DNA from: Chlamydiota bacterium
GTDB lineage: Bacteria; Chlamydiota; Chlamydiia; Chlamydiales; Rhabdochlamydiaceae
Direction: 5' to 3'
Length of the DNA stretch: 64,000 bases
Assembly (NCBI GenBank): GCA_026398435.1
Contig: JAPLSW010000041.1
Coordinates: 28,700-92,699 of the forward strand
The notes beneath the pieces were generated by a model. The model made no database searches, was not told the DNA's origin, and saw nothing but the letters and a program-made list of their open reading frames with translations. This document shows positions 1-7,956 of the stretch, piece after piece; within the stretch, counting starts at the first letter, position 1; each line of letters starts with the position of its first letter. The position numbers and the translations under genes were made by a program.

Positions 1-2
1 AA

Positions 3-566
3 GAGAGTGGTCATAGTTATAAAATATATGCGGATAAACCGGAATCTGGCGATGAGATAAATGGGGAGAGTCTTTTTAGTTTTAGAAAAGAGCAGTATAC
101 TCTAATCCCTGAGCAAGAGGGGGATCTGGTACTACCAGAAATTGCGATTGCCTTCTGGGATGTGACTAAAAAGGAAAAGGTATGGGCTAAAGTGCCCTCT
201 AGAACCCTTCATGTTTTACCCTCAGCCGTTCAGAAGATAAATGAAGGGCCGGATGCAGAAAAGGAAATATCTGCCTTGCCCCTAATGCAGCAAGAGATCC
301 GGCCAAAAAGCATTTTGATGATAGGTGTAGTTGTAGGGCTTTTACTTTTGCTCTTAGTCGCTCTTTTTTGGGGGATTGCTCTTCAGAAAAAACTGAGGCG
401 AATGACCCTTGCGCCCGTTGAAAAAAGGCAAGTAAAAAAAGAGAAAGATCCTTTAATCAAACCTTATTTTCTAAAGGTTTTTTCAAACCTTAAGCTATCT
501 CGTTTTAGGAAGAAAAAACCCAAAAAAGATAAAAAGGAAAAGCTGCCAGATCTTAACCCAACATGA
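3..566 (+). CDS. BatD-like protein, C-terminal part (5' end outside window)
   Basis: The reading frame is open from the first complete codon at the left edge, so only the last ~187 residues are present. The first half reads like the last beta-rich domain of the BatD (oxygen-tolerance/aerotolerance) family: a segment '...EGDLVLPEIAIAFWDV...' followed by a strand ending 'SRTLHVLP' matches the family's usual 'polypeptide to be raised from the base of the membrane' pattern. A single hydrophobic segment (SILMIGVVVGLLLLLLVALF) then anchors the protein, and a very Lys/Arg-rich cytoplasmic tail ends it. BatD is expected in an operon with BatA/BatB von Willebrand-type proteins, which would lie to the left of the window. 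The family call rests on this C-terminal pattern only. An unrelated membrane-anchored beta-domain protein is the alternative. Confidence 0.6.
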   Translation, partial: ESGHSYKIYADKPESGDEINGESLFSFRKEQYTLIPEQEGDLVLPEIAIAFWDVTKKEKVWAKVPSRTLHVLPSAVQKINEGPDAEKEISALPLMQQEIRPKSILMIGVVVGLLLLLLVALFWGIALQKKLRRMTLAPVEKRQVKKEKDPLIKPYFLKVFSNLKLSRFRKKKPKKDKKEKLPDLNPT

Positions 567-588
567 GGGTAATGCCAATTGTCGCCTT

Positions 589-950
589 TTAATGTTTAAT
601 ACTTAGAGGACCAGATCCAAAATACGTAATCATTAAACAAGCACCTGCCATCGAAAGATTTTTCATAAAGCAGTATTGGTGCATAAGTGATGAGAAGGGA
701 TCAGTACCTGTCCAGTATTGATGCATGATAAAGGTCACTGGGGCTAGGAAAATAATTAAGATCCATGCTCCGATGCGAGCCTTATAACCAAGTAATATAC
801 TCACTCCACCGACCAGTGCTATGATTCCGGATAGTGGAACTAGCAGGGAGGCCATAGGTACATTCATAGCTGTGGCATGTGCAATAGCAGTACCTGAGAA
901 ATGGCAAATTCCTCGGATGATAAAAATAGAGGAGAAAGAACGAATTTCAT
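589..950 (-). pseudogene. DoxX family membrane protein, N-terminus frameshifted
   Basis: The main frame (867 to 589) encodes three hydrophobic segments with the DoxX signature 'GVPMASLLVPLSG.IALVGG.SILLGY'-type pattern (here NVPMASLLVPLSGIIALVGG). The homologous N-terminal helix can be read upstream in the same frame (SSIFIIRGICHFSGTAIAHA), but that stretch has no ATG, GTG or TTG before a stop at 984-982. An ATG with a good ribosome site (aagagg) sits at 950-948 in a neighbouring frame. The simplest reading is a one-base frameshift between about 950 and 940, so the gene is either damaged or miscalled in sequence. If intact, it would be a ~120-residue four-helix inner-membrane protein. It stands alone, convergent with the BatD fragment. 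Confidence 0.6.
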
Positions 951-1304
951 AGAAGCCTCTTATTGAAGTGTATAATTCGCTTTATAAGGGAATTTGATTA
1001 TTTTATTAAATGAAATTATTTTATTTTATGGAAAATAGCTGCTATCTACAATAAAATGACCTTTTAGAAATACTATGTTTCCAAGATGCCTCCTCAATAG
1101 CTATTCCAGCTCGAGCTTTTTCTGAAATTTTCATGATTTATTGCTGAGTGAATATTTTTTTATTGCAAGGTAATTGATTTTGTGTGACTTAATTAATCGA
1201 TTGTTCAGACATCAAGAAGATAACCAGAAATAGCAAGATTTGCTGCTTAATGTATGGTATAAGCAAAAATATAGGGCATTTAAATGGCCCGCCTCGGAGG
1301 AACT
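951..1304. other. Intergenic, AT-rich, no gene recognised
   Basis: About 350 bases between the damaged DoxX gene and upp. Only very short open frames occur. One minus-strand frame of 28 codons starting at 1134 has no recognisable similarity. The stretch must carry the promoter of upp, but no clear -35/-10 pair stands out. Confidence 0.4.
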
Positions 1305-1916
1305 ATGAAAAAGACGCTTATCACTATATTGCGCAATCGCAACACTTCTGCTGAGCAATATCGGCAGGCGGCCGATCAGCTTGGCACGGTCTTAGCTGTG
1401 GAATGTGACAATCTCTTTCCTAAAGCTACAGTGTTTGTTGATACCCCTCTAGCAAGAGCTCACGGTGTATGCTATAAGCATGAATTTGTCTTAGTTCCTA
1501 TATTAAGATCCGGTCTTGCTCTTTTGCCTCCATTTATGCGTTTCCATCCGGGAGCCGGAATAGGCTTTATTGGAGCTCGCCGGGATGAAAAAACTGCAAT
1601 CCCTGAACTTTATTACTCAAACTTGCCTCCATTTAATCATGATAATCCCATCCTTCTATTAGATCCTATGATTGCTACTGGAGGAAGTGCGGCGCTAGCT
1701 GTGAAAGTTTTGAAGGAAGCCGGTGCAGTAGAAAAACAGATCACTTTGATTTCATTTATCGCTTCTCCGGACGGTATTGCGCGCTTCCAAAAAGAATGCC
1801 CGGAAGTGGGTTTAGTTATCGCGCAAGTCGATGAAGGACTTGATGAGCAAAAACGGATCATCCCCGGTCTTGGAGACTTTGGTGACCGATATTTTGGTAC
1901 AAACGGTAAAATATAG
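1305..1916 (+). CDS. upp: Uracil phosphoribosyltransferase
   Basis: Converts uracil and PRPP to UMP (pyrimidine salvage, cytosol). The 203-residue product has the usual family length. It contains the PRPP-binding loop DPMIATGGSA (about residues 120-129), the 'VPILRSGLAL' segment and the diagnostic uracil-binding C-terminus 'PGLGDFGDRYFGT'. An ATG at 1284 is in frame, but the ATG at 1305 is preceded by a strong ribosome site (cggagg, 1295-1300), and the sequence from there (MKKTLITILRNRN) fits the family start, so 1305 is preferred. Monocistronic by spacing. The next gene is convergent. Confidence 0.93.
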   Translation: MKKTLITILRNRNTSAEQYRQAADQLGTVLAVECDNLFPKATVFVDTPLARAHGVCYKHEFVLVPILRSGLALLPPFMRFHPGAGIGFIGARRDEKTAIPELYYSNLPPFNHDNPILLLDPMIATGGSAALAVKVLKEAGAVEKQITLISFIASPDGIARFQKECPEVGLVIAQVDEGLDEQKRIIPGLGDFGDRYFGTNGKI

Positions 1917-1949
1917 CTTAGAAATAGCGGAGCCTTTCCAACTTCTTAC

Positions 1950-2594
1950 TTACCTATTCGTTTTACGATTAAGGTACTTATTAAACCATTCCTTAGCAAG
2001 CCTTGCAACCTCTTCTAAGCAGCCCGGTTCTTCAAAAAGATGTGTGGCATTTTGGATAATTTCGAATTTTTTAAAGCAAGTTAAGTGCACGTAGGCTTCT
2101 TGATTCAATTCGATGACAGCAAAATCGTTTTCACCTACAATAAACAGAGTTGGTGCAGTTACTCGGTTTATGGTATCCATTGCTAGATCGGGACGTCCGC
2201 CTCGCGAAACAACAGCCTTAATTTCCCTGCCTAACTCCGAAGCCACTCGAAGAGCTGCTGCAGCTCCTGTGCTAGAACCAAAAATCCCTAGCTCGAGGTT
2301 TTGTGTATTGGGTTGTTTTTTTAACCATTGAATCACCATATTTAATCGATCGGTAAGAAGGTTGATATCAAACCTTGTTTGATAAATTTCGTCTTCTTGT
2401 TTTGAAAGCAGATCAATCAGCAGTGTTGCCAAACCCGCATTATTTAAAATATCGGCTACATAATTATTGCGAGGCGATAATCTGCTACTGCCACTGCCAT
2501 GAGCAAAAAGTACGAGTCCTTGAGCAGACGGTGGAATTTTAAGCATCCCTTCTAAGATAACGTCTAAATGGGTTATGTGGACTAATTTTTCCAT
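1950..2594 (-). CDS. Alpha/beta hydrolase (dienelactone-hydrolase-like)
   Basis: A 214-residue cytosolic alpha/beta hydrolase without signal peptide. Visible catalytic elements are the oxyanion motif HGSGSS (residues 32-37), the nucleophile elbow G-S-S-T-G with Ser108, the acid Asp157 in 'VGENDFAV' and the His185 in 'NATHLFEEPG'. It lies 18 bases downstream of the phosphoribosyltransferase gene on the same strand and is probably co-transcribed. The two activities are fused into single proteins in some bacteria (established for the family), so a joint role is likely, although the substrate is unknown. No obvious terminator separates it from the convergent upp gene. Confidence 0.85.
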   Translation of the reverse strand: MEKLVHITHLDVILEGMLKIPPSAQGLVLFAHGSGSSRLSPRNNYVADILNNAGLATLLIDLLSKQEDEIYQTRFDINLLTDRLNMVIQWLKKQPNTQNLELGIFGSSTGAAAALRVASELGREIKAVVSRGGRPDLAMDTINRVTAPTLFIVGENDFAVIELNQEAYVHLTCFKKFEIIQNATHLFEEPGCLEEVARLAKEWFNKYLNRKTNR

Positions 2595-2612
2595 AATTTT
2601 TTTACACTTATT

Positions 2613-3242
2613 TTAAGAGTTCAAAATCTGAATTACTTCTTCGTCTTCCACTTGCTTAAACTCTTCATAGTAGGCACCCACGGCCCCAAGGAAATGATAA
2701 TCATCAATTTCAATCCCTACAAAATCGTCAACCATGGCTTTTATCAAACCTGCTGTACTTTTAGGAGTAACAGGAACTGCGACCACAATTTTTTTAGGAT
2801 GGAAATCCTTTAATTCTTTAATTCCCACTTGCATTGTAAGCCCAGTGGCCATTCCATCATCAACAAGGATGGCAATTTTGTTCTCTACAGAAATTCTCTT
2901 TCTTCCTCTTAAATACTTTTCTCTTTTTCTTTTTATTTCTTTTATTTGGTGTTCTTTTTCACTTTCAACCCACTTATTTCCTATAGAGAGTAACAGGTCT
3001 GGAGATGGTCCAACCATATGTCCGCTCTCAGATACGGCTGCAATCGCATACTCTGGTTGATGAGGATGTCCAATTTTATGTGCAAATAGGAGGTCAATCG
3101 GCGCATGTAAAAATTTAGAGATTTCTGCTGCAACAGGAACACCCCCGCGAGGAAGGGCATAGACTACAACATCCATATTCTTATATTTTTTTAATAGTTG
3201 ACTAAGCTGGTTTCCGGCATCTTGGCGATTCTTAAAAAGCAT
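2613..3242 (-). CDS. Phosphoribosyltransferase-domain protein
   Basis: A 209-residue protein of the type I PRTase fold. The PRPP loop is V-D-D-G-M-A-T-G at residues 127-134, preceded by the family's 'ALPRGGVPVAAE' segment (29-40) and a charged helical insert (about 85-120). Proteins of this group are not classical nucleobase salvage enzymes, and their substrate is uncertain. First gene of a two-gene unit with the alpha/beta hydrolase. Its 5' flank carries one copy of the hairpin repeat described at 3283-3336. Confidence 0.85.
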   Translation of the reverse strand: MLFKNRQDAGNQLSQLLKKYKNMDVVVYALPRGGVPVAAEISKFLHAPIDLLFAHKIGHPHQPEYAIAAVSESGHMVGPSPDLLLSIGNKWVESEKEHQIKEIKRKREKYLRGRKRISVENKIAILVDDGMATGLTMQVGIKELKDFHPKKIVVAVPVTPKSTAGLIKAMVDDFVGIEIDDYHFLGAVGAYYEEFKQVEDEEVIQILNS

Positions 3243-3282
3243 AAGTTAATCTCTATTGCGTTGATTTATTCATCCTATAGGG

Positions 3283-3336
3283 CGGCATGGAGACCCCATT
3301 CTTAGGAAAGGGGAGGGAATGCATCTCCTCTTTAAA
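3283..3336 (+). repeat. Dispersed hairpin repeat, copy 2
   Basis: About 54 bases closely resembling 6879-6932. Both begin CGGCAT, continue with AGACCC, form a short stem (ccccattc / gaaagggg here, one mismatch) and then share GGGGAGG, AATGC, CTCCT and TTAAA blocks. The layout (GACCC stem-loop followed by GGGGAGGAxxTG) resembles the right-end/guide-RNA hairpin of IS200/IS605-type elements carrying tnpB, but no transposase or tnpB gene is present. The repeat itself is visible; its origin is inferred. Confidence 0.5.
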
Positions 3337-3353
3337 TTAAGAATGATAAACTA

Positions 3354-3440
3354 TTATTTGTCAGTCTTTTTACTTACCTCAACAATCGTGGCATCCATTT
3401 CCTTGAGATAAGCGTTATGAAGATAGAGGGGAGTTGTTAT
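3354..3440 (-). pseudogene. Relic of an alanyl-tRNA editing (AlaX-like) gene start
   Basis: Between the threonine aldolase stop and the hairpin repeat, the minus strand encodes a 28-residue piece starting ATA-ACA-ACT-CCC (I-T-T-P-L-Y-L-H-N-A-Y-L-K-E-M-D-A-T-I-V) and ending in TAA at 3356-3354. This resembles the N-terminus of AlaX-type proteins, in which a short strand and 'YLKE..ATVVEV' precede the editing domain. The start codon would be ATA in place of ATG, and everything after 'EVSKKTDK' is missing, so it looks like a decayed remnant. The match is short and made from memory of the family, so it is tentative. Confidence 0.35.
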
Positions 3441-3450
3441 AACAGCGCCT

Positions 3451-4500
3451 TTAAATAGGATGATGGGATATCTGAGTTAGAGCTGATTTCACCTGTTTTA
3501 CCTCTTCTTCAGTAGTCTTCCAAGAGGTGATAAAGCGAATTTCATTTTTTTCTTGGTTCCAGAGGTAGCAACTGATTTTTTCTTGGATGTGTGGTATCCA
3601 AGAAGGAGGGGCTGTGAAAAAAATCTGGTTAGTTTCAACAGAATGGCTCAATGAAAGATGGGGGATCTCTTTTATTAGAGCCGCAATTTCTTGCGCTTTT
3701 TGGTTTGCATGTTCAGCAAGGGTCTTCCAAAGTTGATGCTTAAAATAGGGGATGTATTGCGCTGAAAGGTAGCGCATTTTTGAGATAAGCCCTAAGTTTT
3801 GCTTATGTAAGTGGTCGGCGCCTTCTTGTAGAGCTTCATTAAAAATGAGCAATGACTCAGCAAACATAAGACCATTTTTTGTTCCTCCTAGAGATAAAAT
3901 ATCTAGGGAGGCTGCCTTTGCGATATCACTTAAACTAGCCTTTAAGGATACAGCTGCATTGTAAAGACGACTTCCATCCATATGGAGGAGAAGATTTTCC
4001 TGTTTGCAGAGCCTTGCTAATTCCTTTAGCTCTTCCAAGGTGTATACAGTTCCAACCTCAGTAGGCTGTGTAATGGAGAGCACTCGTGGAGATGTGGAAT
4101 GTTTCCCAAAAGCTCTTTCTATTTTAAGTCTTTTAGAGATCCCTTCAGGGGTGATTTTTCCTTCATGATGCGGTACTTTTAAAAGCTTGCATCCAACAAC
4201 GGCTTCAGCAGCTCCACTTTCTTGGTAGTGGAGATGCGCAATGTCGGTGCATATCACCGATTCGTGCCTTTTGCAGGCAAGCTTGAGGGCGAGTACATTG
4301 GCTCCCGTGCCATTTAGCATGAATAGGACTTTAGGTGAGGCCTTGAAGGATTGGGCTATGAGTGCTTCGGCTTGAGCTGTCCATGTATCAGACCCGTAGG
4401 ATGGAGCATATCCTGAATTGGCCTCGGAGATTGCTTCCATGATAGAGGGATGAACGGGAGTAAAATTGTCACTGGCGAGGCAGATTTTTTCGTGTGTCAT
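3451..4500 (-). CDS. Low-specificity threonine aldolase / beta-eliminating lyase family
   Basis: A 349-residue PLP-dependent fold-type I enzyme of the LtaE group, which cleaves L-threonine or allo-threonine to glycine and acetaldehyde. Visible features are the N-terminal 'ASDNFTPVHPSIMEA' motif, 'NGTGANVLAL' (63-72, phosphate contact), 'HMDGSRLYNA' (173-182, the Asp contacting the PLP ring nitrogen) and 'LGGTKNG' with the Schiff-base Lys208. Length is normal for the family. It is separated from the upstream helicase gene by a perfect palindrome at 4625-4657, so it is probably transcribed on its own. The C-terminal end meets the relic at 3354-3440 directly. Confidence 0.9.
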   Translation of the reverse strand: MTHEKICLASDNFTPVHPSIMEAISEANSGYAPSYGSDTWTAQAEALIAQSFKASPKVLFMLNGTGANVLALKLACKRHESVICTDIAHLHYQESGAAEAVVGCKLLKVPHHEGKITPEGISKRLKIERAFGKHSTSPRVLSITQPTEVGTVYTLEELKELARLCKQENLLLHMDGSRLYNAAVSLKASLSDIAKAASLDILSLGGTKNGLMFAESLLIFNEALQEGADHLHKQNLGLISKMRYLSAQYIPYFKHQLWKTLAEHANQKAQEIAALIKEIPHLSLSHSVETNQIFFTAPPSWIPHIQEKISCYLWNQEKNEIRFITSWKTTEEEVKQVKSALTQISHHPI

Positions 4501-4624
4501 ATTTTAGTCTATTTGGTGATGTTTCTTGCGATAGGCAATATAACATATAGGTTAAATAAAAAAAGGATCATCCTTTTTGTTGGCCTGAAAAACGTCATAA
4601 CTTGTTGTAAGTGAATCGATAATA

Positions 4625-4657
4625 GGGCAACTATTCGGAATTTCCGAATAGTTGCCC
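4625..4657. terminator. Perfect 16-bp inverted repeat between helicase and aldolase genes
   Basis: gggcaactattcggaa and its exact reverse complement are separated by one base. The hairpin lies 90-120 bases beyond the helicase stop on the minus strand. There is no run of T on either side, so it is not a textbook intrinsic terminator. It could be a Rho-assisted stop, an mRNA-stabilising hairpin or a protein-binding site. The structure is certain, the role is not. Confidence 0.45.
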
Positions 4658-4745
4658 TGGCTGTTGTGAAATGGAGGGAATTATTTTAGAGTTTTTGCGC
4701 AGAAAAAAGTGAGTGCTTCCGGCATCAATCGATTTTCGCCTATTT

Positions 4746-6884
4746 TTAAAAAAACAGATCATCCTCCCAGGAAATTCGGTTCCTCCGATAACAGTTGTCA
4801 CAAATCTTGTGAAAATGGTCTACCGGCAGTTTATTTGAACAGGAGGGGCACTTTCTGTGGAGGCCTTTCTTTTTAAGGGAGTTTTCAATGAAGGTATTGA
4901 CCTGCTCGCGCAGCTCCTCACAGATTGTTAGGCTAGGAAAGTTTTCTGGTTTTCTTCTGGCAAGCCAGTGATATAGGACAAGCATCTTTACGCAGTTTTC
5001 TGCTTCATGGAGCACTCTGTCATTACTGGTGCTTAAGTGACGAGCAAATCTACTGAAATCACCTTCCTGAAACGTGACCGGAATACCTTTGGCATAGGAG
5101 ATAAGCCAGGAAATATAAGTATTGCGCAAATCTTCCGTTGAAGGGACGGGAGCGGAGATAAATGTATATTTATCTGCAAAAGAAAGGTCATTGAGGTCAT
5201 GTAGTATTTCGATATGCTCTGCTAATTGAAGCATTTCCGTTAAATCTGAGCAAATGAGAATAGAATCTGGTTTGCTCAGCTTTGCAAATAAGGAAAGTGC
5301 TCTTTTAATGCTTTCGGTTCCTAGTTGCTCTTTAAGTACTGAAAGTTGTGTTTCAGTAGGTCTGACAACACAAGACTCCAAAAAATGAGTGTGCTCCGAC
5401 TGGATATGTTGAGTGGCGAGATCGAGACTTGAGCTATTGACAGCGCCGACATAACCACATTCAAACTTGCCATACCTTCCTGCGCGACCTGCAATCTGTT
5501 TTAGCTCTAGAGGTGTTAGGTCTCTAGAATCTCTCCCATCAAACTTGGTAGTTTCTGCAAACAGCACAGTTTTTATCGGAAGATTGAGTCCCATTCCAAT
5601 GCAATCAGTGGCTACAAGAAGATCGGTTTCTCCCGATCTAAATCTCCTCGCTTCCTCCCGGCGAACCGGGGGGCTGAGATTGCCATAGAGGACCGAAACT
5701 TTTCTTCCTGCGTCTTCTAGCTCGGTCTTATAAGCAAGAACACTCCGTCTGGAAAATGCGATAATCGCTGTTGCAGGCTCGATGCGAGCGAGATTATGTG
5801 TGGGCTTTTTTAGAACTTCAAGCTGTCCAATTCGAGAGAGGTGTACGATTTCTAGCTCTTCACCTAAATAATCCTCAATGAGTCGCTTCAAAGTGGGAAG
5901 GCACTCTTGACTTCCCGTCATAATCAGCTTTTTTGCTGGAATCCCAATAATCGCCTGCGACCAGGCCCATCCACGATTCTTATCTAAGATGATTTGCACT
6001 TCGTCAATTAGGGCGCAGTTTATCCATTGATCAAGGTTTGCCATTTCGATCGTGGAAGCTACGAATGGGGCGCCAGCCTTGATCTCCATTTCTTCCCCCG
6101 TCAGAAGGGAACATGTCTTTCCTCTTTTTTCAATTTCCTCTTGTCCTTCTAGAGCCAGGAGCCTTAAGGGAGAAAGGTATGCTCCTGATTCGCCAAGGAC
6201 AAGCTCATTAAATCCTCGATAGGTCTTACCACTGTTTGTTGGACCTACAAAAAAGACGTGCTTTCGTTTTTGTTCACGCGCAACAGGGAAAAAGTCCTTA
6301 TACTCGTTGAGATCCCAATCCTTTTTTAGCTGCCTGAGAAGTTGTTTTAACTTCTCCTTGTCTTTGCGCGAGTAAGGGATGTCCTCATCATCCTCAGTTT
6401 CTAAATCCTTTTTCCTCAAGTAAGAATTATTCGGCGATTTCGGAGATAAAAGATGAGCCAATTTTTTCTTTGCTTCTCTTTTTTCTCTCAGCTTTTCTGC
6501 CTGGGCCTTATATTCGGGGCTTTCAAGGACACTCTGAACTCTGGTTTTTGCATAAAGATGGGCGAATTTGTCTCCGGTCCCTTTTACCTTTACAATCTGA
6601 TCTGGATCTCCAAGCAGGTCCTTTATGCTTTTGTCGGTAAAATACAAGGTTTCTTTGAGTTCCTTTTTGATCAAAAAGGCACTTTCTTTAGTTAAAGTCA
6701 GCCCGTGCTCTAATAGGGCTGTATCGAAGGTTTTTCCTTGCAAAACATGAGATACGAAATCAAGCTTTTTGTACTCTAAGATTAAGGTTTCGGGTGTAGC
6801 TCCTTTTTCAAGCTTCTTCTTAAAAACGAGCCTGTTTTGAGAGTCTGTTACGAGAAAGTATTGATTCATCCTAGTTGACGGCAT
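4746..6884 (-). CDS. SUV3-like ATP-dependent RNA helicase
   Basis: A 712-residue superfamily 2 helicase whose motifs match the SUV3 (SUPV3L1, mitochondrial degradosome) group better than DEAD-box or Ski2-type helicases: motif I G-P-T-N-S-G-K-T (214-221), motif II D-E-V-Q (294-297), motif III 'MTGSQE', a motif IV/V region 'ATDCIGMGLNLP' and motif VI 'QIAGRAGRYG' (463-472). The N-terminal ~200 residues are charged and unassigned. The C-terminus carries a C-x2-C ... C-x2-C zinc-ribbon-like knot (KCPSC ... CDNC). Expected role: unwinding RNA during turnover. The ATG at 6884 overlaps the hairpin repeat at 6879-6932, and the in-frame ATG at 6869 (MNQYFLV) is a plausible alternative start. No strong ribosome site supports either. 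Confidence 0.85.
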   Translation of the reverse strand: MPSTRMNQYFLVTDSQNRLVFKKKLEKGATPETLILEYKKLDFVSHVLQGKTFDTALLEHGLTLTKESAFLIKKELKETLYFTDKSIKDLLGDPDQIVKVKGTGDKFAHLYAKTRVQSVLESPEYKAQAEKLREKREAKKKLAHLLSPKSPNNSYLRKKDLETEDDEDIPYSRKDKEKLKQLLRQLKKDWDLNEYKDFFPVAREQKRKHVFFVGPTNSGKTYRGFNELVLGESGAYLSPLRLLALEGQEEIEKRGKTCSLLTGEEMEIKAGAPFVASTIEMANLDQWINCALIDEVQIILDKNRGWAWSQAIIGIPAKKLIMTGSQECLPTLKRLIEDYLGEELEIVHLSRIGQLEVLKKPTHNLARIEPATAIIAFSRRSVLAYKTELEDAGRKVSVLYGNLSPPVRREEARRFRSGETDLLVATDCIGMGLNLPIKTVLFAETTKFDGRDSRDLTPLELKQIAGRAGRYGKFECGYVGAVNSSSLDLATQHIQSEHTHFLESCVVRPTETQLSVLKEQLGTESIKRALSLFAKLSKPDSILICSDLTEMLQLAEHIEILHDLNDLSFADKYTFISAPVPSTEDLRNTYISWLISYAKGIPVTFQEGDFSRFARHLSTSNDRVLHEAENCVKMLVLYHWLARRKPENFPSLTICEELREQVNTFIENSLKKKGLHRKCPSCSNKLPVDHFHKICDNCYRRNRISWEDDLFF

Positions 6885-6932
6885 AAAGACCCATCCAAAG
6901 GATGGGGAGGAAATGCCGCTCCTGTATTAAAC
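6879..6932 (+). repeat. Dispersed hairpin repeat, copy 1
   Basis: Close match to 3283-3336. The central stem is cccatcc-aaa-ggatggg (perfect 7 bp), followed by GAGGAAATGC and CTCCT. It covers the annotated start codon of the helicase, which suggests that it was inserted there or that the true start is further downstream. No open reading frame is attached. Confidence 0.5.
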
Positions 6933-7365
6933 ATCTGATTTTGAGATTTGTAGCAAATTTTTCTCATAGAATTTTATAGGTCATAGAACATTTATGCAAA
7001 TGTAATTTTTAATATCTAGATGGATTTCGAAACCGGAGTTTAGAAACTAAGTGAAAAAATAGGTTCGCTTGTTAACATCAATGGGTAGATGGGTCGTGAT
7101 TACCCTACCGGTGTCCGCGCCTTTAAGGTAGCCTTGTTTTTTTGGGACCATTCACCTTACTGTTTTGGTGCAATGGGATTGAAATAGCAGTGCCGGCTTT
7201 TAGTTGTTTTGAGGTGAGTTTGGGTAGACTTTATTTATTTCTTTTTTCTATAGAAGAAGCTACGGAGAAGATCTCCATTGTTTTGCTTGATAAGCAACAA
7301 GCTGAGATATTTGATCTATTCGAGAGTTTGAATGTGTTGAGGAACTTGTTGAAAAACAGGTCTGC
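6933..7365. other. Intergenic stretch with no supported gene
   Basis: A 75-codon plus-strand frame (7142-7369) lies here but has no recognisable domain, no ribosome site and a composition that does not look coding at its start. A short run of seven T after a possible weak stem lies near 7103-7143. The stretch probably holds the upstream part of the following DUF4431-like gene's history and its promoter. Confidence 0.35.
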
Positions 7366-7665
7366 TTGAAAGGGGAGCTTATTTGTAAGATGCTTCCTGG
7401 CGCTTTGGAATCCTTTTCGATGGAAGAGGGGGATGCTGCTACTCCTTGCTGGCTTCTTCGTATCGAATCTTCTAAGGAAGAAATTGCTTTGTGCTTAAGC
7501 GATGATTTTAGAGATTTTTGCGATAAACACCTTGGCAAACAAATATCTGTGGAAGGTTCGCTTTTCCCTGCGCATACAGCGCTCCATCCCACACGTGTTT
7601 TAATAGATGTAGAAAAAATAGAGTTGGATTCAGAAAATAACAAAGCTATTAACCTTTTAACATAG
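7366..7665 (+). CDS. DUF4431-like small protein, start uncertain or lost
   Basis: The translated segment 'LKGELICKMLPGALESFSMEEGDA...WLLRIE...GKQISVEGSLFPAHTALHPTRVLIDVEKI' follows the DUF4431 pattern (a short beta-rich domain with a 'GxLFpAHTxxHHT' signature; here AHTALHPT, with the usual HH reduced). Such proteins are normally exported and start with a signal peptide, but none can be read here. The frame is open upstream only to about 7315, and the first usable codon is the TTG at 7366. The gene is therefore probably 5'-truncated or frameshifted. Role unknown. Confidence 0.4.
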   Translation: MKGELICKMLPGALESFSMEEGDAATPCWLLRIESSKEEIALCLSDDFRDFCDKHLGKQISVEGSLFPAHTALHPTRVLIDVEKIELDSENNKAINLLT

Positions 7666-7713
7666 ATAAGGTTGTTTCACTCCAGTAGAGAGCATTAGAT
7701 ATAGGTGATCATG

Positions 7714-7956
7714 ATGAGTAATTTAGGGATGAGAATCCAACAGGCAAGAAAGGTATCAGGCCTTAGCCTTCGAGCATTAGCGGATCTTACGAACTTAAGC
7801 TATGTGGCTATTAAAAAATATGAAGATGGGGAGGAATATCCTTCTTCAGACATTCTTATAAAGCTGTCAAAAGTTCTTAAAGTTCGGGTTGATTTCTTTT
7901 TCCGTCCCATCAAAGTAACTCTGGAAGATGTAAAATTTAGAATGAGAAAATTATGA
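7714..7956 (+). CDS. XRE-family helix-turn-helix regulator
   Basis: An ~80-residue protein that is essentially one Cro/cI-type HTH domain: 'GMRIQQARKVSGLSLRALADLTNLSYVAIKKYEDGEEYPSSDILIKLSKVLKV' has the five-helix pattern with the recognition helix around 'SYVAIKKYE'. GTG 7705, ATG 7711 and ATG 7714 are in frame. The aggtg at 7703-7707 is best spaced for 7714. Its stop overlaps the start of the phosphoesterase gene by four bases (ATGA), so the two are translationally coupled. The C-terminal 'FFFRPIKVTLEDVKFRMRK' is the linker often seen in HTH partners of ImmA/IrrE proteases, but the partner here is a phosphoesterase. Confidence 0.8.
   Translation: MSNLGMRIQQARKVSGLSLRALADLTNLSYVAIKKYEDGEEYPSSDILIKLSKVLKVRVDFFFRPIKVTLEDVKFRMRKL

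Noticed and set aside
7142-7369. 75-codon frame before the DUF4431-like gene
   Set aside because: No domain, no ribosome site, and the DUF4431-like homology lies in a different frame; possibly part of the decayed upstream end.
7260-7643. 127-codon minus-strand frame
   Set aside because: Antisense shadow of the DUF4431-like frame, which has family similarity.
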